NCBI GenBank assembly: GCA_037447605.1
Contig: CM074811.1
Location: forward strand, 2,848,515 to 2,905,090
Direction of reading: 5' to 3'
Length of the DNA: 56,576 bases
Origin: Zygnema circumcarinatum
Lineage: Eukaryota; Streptophyta; Zygnematophyceae; Zygnematales; Zygnemataceae
Each line of letters begins with the position of its first letter. Position 1 is the stretch's first letter. The position numbers and the translations under genes were made by a program. Below the pieces are notes generated by a model. The model searched no databases. It had not been told where the DNA came from and was given only the letters and a program-made list of their open reading frames with translations. Shown here in pieces: positions 14,801-24,450 of the stretch.

Positions 14801-17513
14801 TGTTCCTGAAACTCGGTCAGGGTTTTTAGGGTTTTCTCTCCCGCAGGTTTTGTTGAATGAGATCGCTCCAAGGCCTCACAACAGCGGGCATTACACTATT
14901 GAAGCGTGTGTCACGTCACAGTACGAACAGCACCTGCGAGCCGTGCTGGGACTACCACTCGGGGAAACTTCCATGAAGGTTCCTGCCGCTGCAATGCTCA
15001 ACATTCTCGGAGAAGGAGAGGTGTGCGTCACATGTGGGAGACTTCCGTTTAACGGATTTGTGCGATTTTTTACTGCTAATTTCCACTTGTATGAGGTTCT
15101 ATGCTTTTCGGTCTTTCTGGGTATAAAGCTGATTGCCTTTTTCTACTCGTGGTTTCAGGGAGAGGAGGGTTTCAGAATAGCTTTCGATTTGATGCAGAGG
15201 GCTGTGAAGGTGCCAGGTGTCAGCATCCACTGGTATGATAAGCATGGTAAGGCGCATATGCTCTTTTTGCCAAGGAAAAGTTAGTAAAAATAAAGTATTA
15301 ATCTTAGCTTTTCAGAAAAGATTGAAGAAAAAAGTATTTTTGAGCACGAAATGACAGTCCATGCTGCGAACTTTGTTTGGAAGGCATCCTACGCAACTCG
15401 TTTCTTTTTGGAGCATTAGCATATGCTTAATATGTGAAAATTAATATGGGTGAGATTTCTTGCTTTGTTGGACTGGGGACAGAAATTAGACCCCAAAGGA
15501 AGATGGGCCACCTCACTATTGTTGGAGAGTCCGCAGAAATAGTGCGAAGCCGCCTGCAAAAGCTGAGAGCTTCAAGTGCAGGAGAGGTGGAAGAGGCAGA
15601 GGGAGAGGAAGCTGGCAGTGGTAAGGAAACTCAGTTCAAGTTTTAATGTACTAGATTGTGCTTCGAGAATGGAAGAATTAGAACTTATTGAGTCATAAGG
15701 TGTGACTATGTGTTCTTTTCTGTCTTATTTGGCCACGCTTTGCTGACGAGATTCGCTTTCACGCTCTCTCTCTTCCCCTCTCCCCCCCCTCGCTCTCTCT
15801 CTCTCTGTACTCTGTTCCGATGTTGAAGTGGCAAGGGATCCACCAAAGGTTGGCGTCATCATGGGCTCCGATTCCGACCTTGGGGTGATGAAAGCCGCCT
15901 CTGAAATTTTGGACCATTTTGGAATTCCTCACGAGGTGAGGTCGACCCACTTCCGATTTGCTAAGGACCGGATCTCACCCTCTCTCTTGGCTATATACAT
16001 GTATGTGTATGTTTGTGTATTCTTATAACTAGAGTTTTATTTAAAAACTCTTATGTCTTGAACAACCGCTTCCATCTCTCTCGCGCCCTCTTTCTCTCTC
16101 TCTCCCACTCTTGCCTCTCTTCCTCTCCCTCCCTCCCTCTCCCTCTTCCTTCAACCCTGCCCCCCCTTCCCCTCTCTCCCGCCCACTCCCCCCCTTCCGC
16201 CTCCCTCCTTCTCCTCCTCCTCCCTCTTCCCCCCCCCCTTCCCCATAGGTATGAGGGGGAGCTGTATGTAGAACAATCACATGTGAATGTTGTGTTTGAC
16301 GGAGCAGGTAACCATTGTGTCTGCCCACCGAACCCCCGATCGGATGATGACGTATGCAAAGGAGGCGCACAAGAGAGGAGTGCGCGTCATCATTGCGGGA
16401 GCCGGAGGAGCGGCACATTTGCCGGGTACTCTTTCTGGCTTGCCCTTGAGAATAGCACACTACCAGCTCGGAATTCATGCTCCTTCTCATTTTCTAGTTT
16501 TTTGGTTTTCAAGAGTAGAGGATCGAGTCTTTCTTTCACACGTTTCAATAAGCGAGTAGATAGTCTCTGCTTTTTCTGTTAGAGAAAGGTTGTCCACACC
16601 CTCTCTAACTCACACTTTCTTACTTTCAGATTACCTCTGCGAAGGAAAAGGGTAGGCTTTTGATTCTTGTTGATTTACCTCCTTCCGCATTCAAACTCTC
16701 CTTGCAGGAATGGTCGCTGCTTTGACTCCTCTCCCTGTCATTGGAGTTCCTGTTCGCACTTCACTAGACGGTCTCGACGCATTGTTTTCCGTTGTTCAGG
16801 TGCGAACACCCCAAACCGGACACTTTCTGTTCACTTTCTCCAAAAGAGTCCTTTTTGCTCCCTTTCATGCTGCTTTGGTACCTTTGTATTTACACGTGTG
16901 ATATGCATAAAATCTAGGGCAGAAAACTGTGGAAAATTCGTAGGTGTTATGAGCTGCTTCTGACCGGTTTTTTCAGTGCTTGATTTCTGCAGATGCCCAG
17001 AGGTGTGCCTGTAGCCACAGTTGCAATAAACAATGCGACAAATGCAGGGCTGCTCGCAGTCCGCATTTTGGCGGCTTCAGACAACGGACTGCTTGAAATG
17101 TGAGCAAAGGCCTTACAATGCTTTTAGGGTTTCTGTCTCTCTCTACCCCCCCCCCCCTCTCCCTCTCCCTCTCCCTCGGCCCCTCCTAAGTCATCCATAA
17201 CTTCGCTCCTTTCCCCCTTCCTGCTGTGTCTGCAAAGCTGCCAATAAAAAGTAAAGAGTGAAGCCCCCCCACTCTTGACAAAAGCATACACTGAACTCCA
17301 GTTTGTTGAAAGGTGGACACTTTGCTTTTCCTGTTTTCTATGGACAGACGTGCCCTTATAGAGTAATTTTTTTTTTTTTTTTTTTTTCTGAAAAAGAGAA
17401 AGTGGGTGTGGCCTGCTGGCAGGATGCTGAAGTATCAGGAGGAGATGGAGAGTACTGTGTTGGAAAAGGCGGAACGGTTGGAGAGAATTGGATGGAAGGA
17501 ATACCTCCCTTAA
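11846..17513 (+). CDS. PURKE: Phosphoribosylaminoimidazole carboxylase (PurK-PurE fusion), plastid type
   Basis: Converts AIR to CAIR in de novo purine synthesis: ATP-grasp N5-CAIR synthetase (PurK) fused to N5-CAIR mutase (PurE). Fifteen exons: 11846-12297, 12819-12930, 13184-13246, 13526-13664, 13962-14017, 14178-14251, 14527-14674, 14847-15020, 15159-15246, 15483-15620, 15829-15935, 16308-16425, 16708-16799, 16993-17099, 17423-17513 (TAA). They sum to 1959 nt and 652 residues, like plant homologues. The first about 90 residues look like a transit peptide. PurK begins [13 protein letters not shown] (about 93-105), and the ATP-grasp core includes [16 protein letters not shown] and [12 protein letters not shown]. 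PurE begins about 488 with [10 protein letters not shown], then SAHRTPDRM and [12 protein letters not shown]. The start was chosen at 11846 (strong context, gccATGG); the frame upstream has no other ATG. The intron after exon 7 uses a GC donor. CT arrays lie in intron 11. Confidence 0.96.
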
Positions 17514-17979
17514 CTGCAGCCGTTTTAAGCCCTTTTTTCTTCGCATTATTTTTTTGCCCTCCTTTGAGGTCTCACTTAAGAAGCATTCGTTGCTTTAGGG
17601 TTGCATAGCAGGAGGGTCTTTTGCCATTTTTCTCGTATTTCCCCTTCACCCTTTTTCAATGCCAGAAGTTGTGGCTCCGACCAGGCTGAGCAATTTTCCA
17701 TGTACTCTGTTTTACAAATAAATGAGAAGTTGCATTTTCTTGCAATTCAGCTCGGTCTATCCTAGTGGATGGGTTGAATCACGATTTCCAATTTACTTAC
17801 ACATCCAAAAGAGAAAAAGAGTGAGAAGAACGAGTAGAAGGAAGACGGAGAGGAGGGGGAGTAGGGAAAAGTAGACAAAACTATTTACAAAGTAATACCC
17901 ATATTCTGTGTCTCCTCCCGCCTCACCCCGCCCTACCCCAAGGCCATTCAACGAGCCAGTGAAAAGCCTTAAGCTCTCC
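17514..17979. terminator. Convergent 3' flanks of PurKE and U11/U12-35K
   Basis: 466 bp separate the two stop codons. An AATAAA hexamer at 17717-17722 (+), about 205 bp after the PurKE stop, is a plausible polyadenylation signal. Nothing coding is seen here. Confidence 0.5.
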
Positions 17980-20900
17980 CTATCTCCTGCTACTTCTATG
18001 CCTCTCCTGACTGACGTAATCTCTCCTTGGCTGCCTCTCCTCCCTCTCTCTGCTCCACCTCTCAGTACTCTCCTCCCTCACCCTCCTCCGATGCCTCAAG
18101 GGCTCGCTCCTCTCCTCCTCTCTCGCACGCTCCCTCCTCTCCTCCTCCAGTTCACGCTCTATGCCCTCCTCCATGGAGGGGGGCAGCGGAGGGCACTGCA
18201 ATAGACAGAGCAGGTTTATAGTGTTAACGCCTTGCTTGAACATTCACAGATGACGGCGTGGTGTAGACGGTCTGTAAAGCGGGGGAAAGAGGGAGAGGGC
18301 GACAGGGAGGAAGGAAAAACGACCATAGGGAGAACCGGCAGGAGTAGAGGGAGGGGGAGAGGCAGGGAGGGAGAGAGGGCGATGGAGGGGGGGTAACTTT
18401 TACCGATTTGTGGGGAATGTAATCACTCTCAGCGGGCACTGGGATTCCAAGGCGGCGAAGATCCATTATTGGAAACTCCTTTCTACAGCCAACAAAAAGG
18501 GCCAGTGAGGGTTCCGAAGGGTCAATGGAGGCATAGTTTGAAGAAAAGGGTTACTCATTTGCCGAGATGAGAGTCCCCGAAGACTCAAATGCAGACAACA
18601 GTTTTAAAAAAATGGAGAGAAAAAAATGAGAGGGGAGGGGTGGGGAGGGGGAGGCTTACAGTGGTGCTCGGAAGGGGCGGGCTCGACCTCCAAAGCGGAG
18701 TTGGCCAGACGTCTTGCTGCCTCCTAATCCTCCGCCTGCAGGAAAAAACATTTCAAACTTACCAGAGCGAAAGATGTCACGCACACAAAAGTTGTTTGTC
18801 CGTTGGGGGGGGGGGAAGGAACGGAGTGGGAGGTGGATGGGAAGGGGGATAGGGGCGGGGAGGAGGGTATGGGGGAGGGAAAGTGGGGGAGAGAGGGAGA
18901 GGGAGAGGGGCAAAACGAAAGGAGGGTTGACTTCTAAACTTTTGCAAAGGAGACATTCCCCCCACCTCCCCTCCCCCTTCCTCCCACTCTACCCAACCAC
19001 ACCCCCTCTCCACCCACTACCCCCAGATCAAACCTCATTTGGTTTTGTCCGTAGTACGCCCTTGCGCAGGATTGGTTTTCTTAGTTCCTAATAGTATGCA
19101 AAATTCACGTAGAAACTACGTCAAGACTCCTATTACTAATCTGTAAACACTAACGCGTTCTATGTAGCCTAAGAGCGCGTAGTGTTTGCATCTGCTGACG
19201 TCAGCAAACCGACCCATGCATGGCCATGGTTCGTGACGTGACATGGGCCCTCACCAAACCTCCGCGGAATCCAGGAAGGCATGAGCCGCTGCCTGTTCCA
19301 CTCCGCGAGGATTGTCGCGTTGTGAAGGATCAGCTTGTGGGCCTCCTGCGAACACTCTCACACTCTCAGACTCTCTCTCTCTCTCTCGCTCTCTCATTCT
19401 CTCTCTCTCTCACTCTCACTCTCTCTCTCTCTCTTTTTTATTTTTGAAGTTTTCAAGTTCAGGTATTCAGATTCGAACAAAGTACTGTACTGCCATCTGT
19501 TTGCATTGGCAGAGATGTACTGTTTCAATCATGAGCATGAAAGCGTCTGAATGTAGACTCAAACATTTACCCTTACATTCATCCATGCATTGATTCCATG
19601 TACTAAAACACATGTATGGTTCGCATCCATTTCATATGTTCATGTTCTGGTTCATCGCTCTCGCACACGTCACCTCTCCCTCTCCCTCTCTCTCACACAC
19701 ACACGCACAGGAAGGTGAGGGCTCTCCTTGCATATAGAAAAACGGAATGTAGGAGTACGATCTTACCCTGTAGGCGCGCCACATATCTCGATATCTTTCG
19801 AACTCCACAAAAGCGTACCTCCTAGAAGCGCCCGTCACTGCCACCCCTCTTTTTCCCGACCACTTCCTTCAGATGCTGCCATATGCAACTCCACCGGCTG
19901 AAGTATTCAAAGTAAAAGGACATCCTCCCGAGAGATGGTTGGTTCTAATATAACAAATCAGAACAGGGGTTTACTATTTATTCTTTCCGTTCATTAGAGA
20001 TGTTGAATTAGGGTTCGCAATTGAACCTCACCAATGTCTCGAACCAATCGAATGCTCCGCACTCGTCCAAACCTTTCCATGACCTGTCCGCTTACATTCA
20101 AGACCCCCAGTGTTTGTTATCTAAACTGAGAGGGGAAGGGAAGTAGAGCGGGAGAGGGAGAGGGAGAGGGAGAGTGGAGAGGGAGAGGGAGAGGGAGAGG
20201 GAGAGAGGGAGAGGGAGAAGGAGAGGGAGAGGGAGAGGGAGAGGGAGAGGGAGAGGGAGAGGGAGAGGGAGGAGGGAGAGGGAGAAGGAGAGGAGAGGGA
20301 GGAGGGAGAGGGAGAGGGAGAGGGAGAGTGGAGAGGGAGAGGGAGAGGGAGAGGAGAGGAGAGGAGAGGAGAGGAGAGGAGAGGGAGAGGGAGAGGGAGA
20401 GGGATAGGGAGAGGGAGAGGGAGAGGGAGAGGGAGGGAGAGGGAGAGGGAGAGGGAGAGGGAGAGGGAGAGGGAGGGAGAGGGAGAGGGAGAGGGAGAGG
20501 GAGAGGGAGAGGGAGAGGGAGAGGGAGAGGGAGAGGGAGAGGGAGAGGAGAGGGAGAGTGGAGAGGGAGAGGGAGAGGGAGAGGGAGAGGGAGAGGGAGA
20601 GAGGGAGAGGCAGAGGGAGAGAGAGGCAGAGGCAGAGGGAGAGGGAGAGAGGGAGACAGAGGGAGAGGGAGGGAGGGAGAGACATCCTCCGTCGCCCCTG
20701 ACCTCCTTCAGTTCATCTTCTGTGGTCAGCGGCGACAGCTTGCACACGAACAAAGTCAAGTTCGGGTCGCCGATCATTTTACGGTCGGCGGTTGGATTAT
20801 CTGCGGCGCAGAAACACGAGCAGTTCCTTAAACTCCAGGTCCATGCTTACTTGTTTTAGTTCAATTTTTATATTCGCGGGTCTGAACTGATTCAAATTTC

Positions 20901-21158
20901 TCACATGTTACATACATATTTCGTACATTACATACATGCATGCATATATACATTCTTTTTCTTTTGAAATATTGGAAGGGTGCGCGAGTTACAGAGCGAG
21001 GAGGCGGAGGCGAGCAGCGCGCGCTTGACGGCGCGGTCGTGCGGGACCACGTCCGTGCCGTCGATGCTGCCCGCCTGCACTGGGTGGTATGCGCGCGAAT
21101 AGAATACGTGGCTGGCGGGGGGGCCGCCACCTGGCGCCCCGTGGGGAGGAGCCGCCAT
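17980..21158 (-). CDS. SNRNP35: U11/U12 small nuclear ribonucleoprotein 35 kDa protein (minor spliceosome)
   Basis: Component of the U11/U12 di-snRNP that recognises U12-type introns; nuclear. Eight exons on the minus strand: 21158-20993, 20800-20703, 20083-20032, 19837-19767, 19345-19255, 18735-18660, 18482-18404, 18195-17980 (TAG). They total 849 nt and 282 residues. The N-terminal [18 protein letters not shown] block is diagnostic. It is followed by one RRM: RNP2 LTLFVCKL in exon 2, and RNP1 is expected in exon 4, where SRRYAFVEF replaces the usual RGYGFVEY form. Then come MPSWIPRR, the Gly-rich [17 protein letters not shown] and RARPFRAPL. The tail is an Arg/Glu-rich RE-type region. In RNP1 the usual Gly-Tyr-Gly is Arg-Tyr-Ala, a mild deviation. 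The start at 21158 has a strong context (gccATGG). Intron 2 is almost wholly a hexanucleotide array. Confidence 0.94.
20120..20690. repeat. GGGAGA hexanucleotide array filling U11/U12-35K intron 2
   Basis: About 570 bp of GGGAGA with small variants (GGGAGG, GGAGA) on the plus strand, i.e. TCTCCC on the sense strand of the gene. It occupies nearly the whole intron between 20702 and 20084. Confidence 0.95.
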
Positions 21159-22515
21159 GGCTGGCAGCTGGAGCGCTCTGGAGCTCAGCCCGGCATGGAA
21201 GGGGGGCCGGGAAGGAGAGGGAAGCATAGAACGGTTGCAGGTGACGGCGGGGCTGTGGAACTGAGTAAACGCAACGGGGGACAGGGAACGGGGCCCGGTA
21301 AGGGAACACGATCTTAGGAATTCAGAATTTACGGTAGTAGAACAAGCGCCCACTCAAAAGTCATAACCCAAACAACAGATGTTTCAATGTTTCGTGTTCA
21401 ACAACAACATATTGCATACTCAACAACAGTATGGTTTCATATTTGAATACAACACCAACATGTTTCATGATCAACGGCAGTAGGTTGCGTCTTCAAAGAA
21501 AACATATTGCATGATCAACAACAATAGTTTCATGATAAACAACAATATGATTCATTTTCAACCATAACATATGGTTCATGTTCAACAACAACAACACCAT
21601 GGGCCCGCCCTGAGGTCCTCGCAGTTCTAGGGGTGCCGTGTACCAAACTCAAGGCTGGACGTGACATCTGTCACGTTCTGTTGATCCGCGCGAAGCCGCG
21701 GCTCCATGAAGCCTCCGTGGAACGCGCCACGTCGGATGGAGTGGCGCCACCTCACCATCGCGCCGTCATGTTCCCGCTACTGTAACTGCGACCTCGACCG
21801 GCGGTGACGGATGGTTGGCGACTGCGCCAACGTGGCCGAAGTCGGATATTTTATAGCCACGTGACAGAAACCGATTGTTTTTACCACGTGGTAGAAAGCG
21901 ATTGGACACTGAAAGTATTCAAGTCAACGTTTTGTGGCACTTTCTGTTTTTTTAGAGGGACCACGTGTACGCCACGTCAGACACTAGATGCTGACTGGAC
22001 TGCTCCATTCGCGCGTCGCCTGTCCGTACAGTTCGTGGATCTTATATGTTCGATGCCTCGGATTGGACAGCTTCTCGCACATGACTGGAGCCGCTAAGTT
22101 CAGAATACGTACTCCTTTGAAAATAATCAAAATGTTCACAGAGCACTTTTGGTAAAACATCTGAGGAACGTAAAGTCACAGAGTACTCGTTTTGGTTTTT
22201 GAAAGCGTCCGCTGTCAATTCAGTTGACGATTTTCAACCAGAGCCCATTGTACAAAGTGTACGAATCGGAACGCCCTCCCCGGGCTCCCCTATCCCCGCT
22301 CTCCCTCCCTCCGACTCCCGCCCATCTCCACTCTCTCCCTCGCTGCTTGCCACCTCTCCCTGTCTCACTCTCCTCTCTGTCCCTCCGTATCGCCTTCCCT
22401 CTCCCTCTCTCTCCCTCCATCTCTCCCTCACTTTCCCATCTCCCTCTCCTCTTTTTCCCTCCCTTCTCTCCCTCTGTCCCTCCATCTCTCCCTCCGTTCC
22501 TCCGCCCTCCCCGCC
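21159..22515. promoter_or_regulatory. Bidirectional promoter region between U11/U12-35K and GRDP
   Basis: 1357 bp between diverging start codons. It holds a degenerate minisatellite (21372-21597), three CACGTG cores (21858-21863, 21885-21890, 21962-21967), a CCGTACAG motif near 22025 and, just before the GRDP ATG, about 230 bp of CT-rich leader (22270-22505). Confidence 0.6.
21372..21597. repeat. Degenerate ~22-bp tandem repeat
   Basis: About ten imperfect units of the form TTCATGATCAACAACAATAT follow one another. Unit length drifts from 21 to 28 bp. The repeat is AT-rich against a GC-rich promoter. Confidence 0.75.
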
Positions 22516-24399
22516 ATGGCCACGGCCTCCTCGCAGGCGGAGTGGGCCGCCGCCCAGGCCCGCCCCGTGAGCGTCGACCTCCTCTCCGCCGTGATCCCGC
22601 ACGTGCGCCTGCTGGCAGCGGTGGACACGTGGCCGTGCCTCTATGGCGGACCCGCGCTCGCCAACGCCATCCGCAGGTCCTCCCCCGCCGCGGCATTGAA
22701 CGCCATGGCATTTCCTGGACTTGCATGGCATTGCACGGGATGGCATTGCATTGACTTTCCCCCATGAAGATGAGCTCGTACGTGTGCATGGGCGGGTGCA
22801 GGTACGAGCAGCTCTGGCTGCCCATGGCGGCGGCGGCGGCGGCGCGGGGCGAGGGCGAGGCGGGGCCGGTCCTTGTGGCGCCGCTCGACGTCGAGTGGGT
22901 GTGGCACTGCCACCGCCTCGCGCCGGTCGGAGCCCGCGCCCTGAACCACCTCCCAACGCCGCCCGCTCTCAAGGAAGGGCGGGCGGCCGGCGTGGCCTCG
23001 TGGGGAAAAGCTTGGGAGCAGCGCTAGGAGGAGGAGAGGGAGAGGGAGAAGGAGAGGGAGAGGGAGAGGGAGGGAGAGGGAGAGGGAGAGGGAGAGGGAG
23101 AGGGAGAGGGAGCGGGAGAGGGAGAGGGAGAGGAGAGGGAGAGGGAGAGGGAGAGGGAGAGGGAGAGGGAGAGGGAGAGGGAGAGGGAGAGGGAGAGGGA
23201 GAGGGAGAGGGAGAGGGTCATTCATTAGAGGGCCATTCAGGGCGTCACTTAGAGACTTGAACAATCCTCATTGCCTCAAGTTATCACAGTTGTTATTGGG
23301 CAGGTGGCTTATAAATGGGATTGCGAACGACTCTTCGGCCGTTTGATCGACTGCGCTTTTGTACCTTTGGAGGAAGAATCTAAACGGCTGAAGGAGACGA
23401 GCGAACTGTGGAATAAGCTTTATCCGGAGGAGCCCTTCGAAGTCAGTCTGCCCCGAGTCGGTCCCTGTGCCTACACGTACCCGCAAGTGTCCGTCCATCA
23501 CGATCTGGCAGCAGCGGCGGCTCGCCAAGCTGGATTCTATTATCAGGTCAATCCTTCCGTTCTTCTCCCTAACCACTTCCTCACAAGGAAACAGTGTTGA
23601 AGCCGTGTCAGGGGTTTCTTTATGTGAAGTTGTACTGGTGTTCAATATGGAACGGGCTTCCCTGCAGGTCTCTGAACCGCACATGCGGAATGAGAAATTT
23701 CTTCGGCGCGCAGTGGAGCGTTACAAGGCCTTTCTGCATGTCATGGGCCGCTCAGACGGCGCCTTTTTCTCCGTTCCGACTTACGACATCGACCTCATGT
23801 GGCACACCCACCAGGTTCACGAACATTGCTCAAACATTCCACTCCATAGAAGCACCTCAGCCGCAGTCTTTCACGAGATGGTCAACACAGTCAACGCATA
23901 TTCAACGCATAATAGGTTTCTTAATATGTGTTCTTCTCCTTGTTTCGCTCACTCTGTCTGAAAGTGTGATGGTTCAGCGCTACCCTTCCGCATATGCTGC
24001 TGACTGCATCGCCATTTTTGGAGCCATTAAGAACCATGACGACACGGACAGTGACCGGTCTCCGGGAAAGAAACTTCAGACCGGCTTTCAGCAGACAGAG
24101 GCTTTCTGGTCTACGCTTTATGACAGAAGTTATCTCCTTGCGGGCACCAGCTACCGCGGGAAGGGACCATCCTGCATTGAACCGTTATTGGAGGGAATAT
24201 CGAATGGATTTGAGGGGTCAGGAGATGCTTCATTGTACGGATTTCTAGATCCCAATGCGCTACTTGACCTAAACCGCAGGTTAACGTTGCAGGTACGTAT
24301 GCTGCTTTACAGGGTTTCAGTATATGTATGCCAAGGAAGGAGCATGATGCATTTTCCCCCTTTTGTCAGACTGATAGTGATGTACTTGGGAAGCAGGAG

Positions 24400-24450
<51 letters not shown>

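Noticed and set aside
11846-17513. Bacterial purK-purE operon or contamination
   Set aside because: Fourteen introns, a transit peptide and PurK-PurE fusion order are plant features.
20098-20831. Open frames of 160-220 codons in the GGGAGA array
   Set aside because: Hexanucleotide repeat stays open in all frames; the U11/U12-35K exon-intron structure explains the locus.
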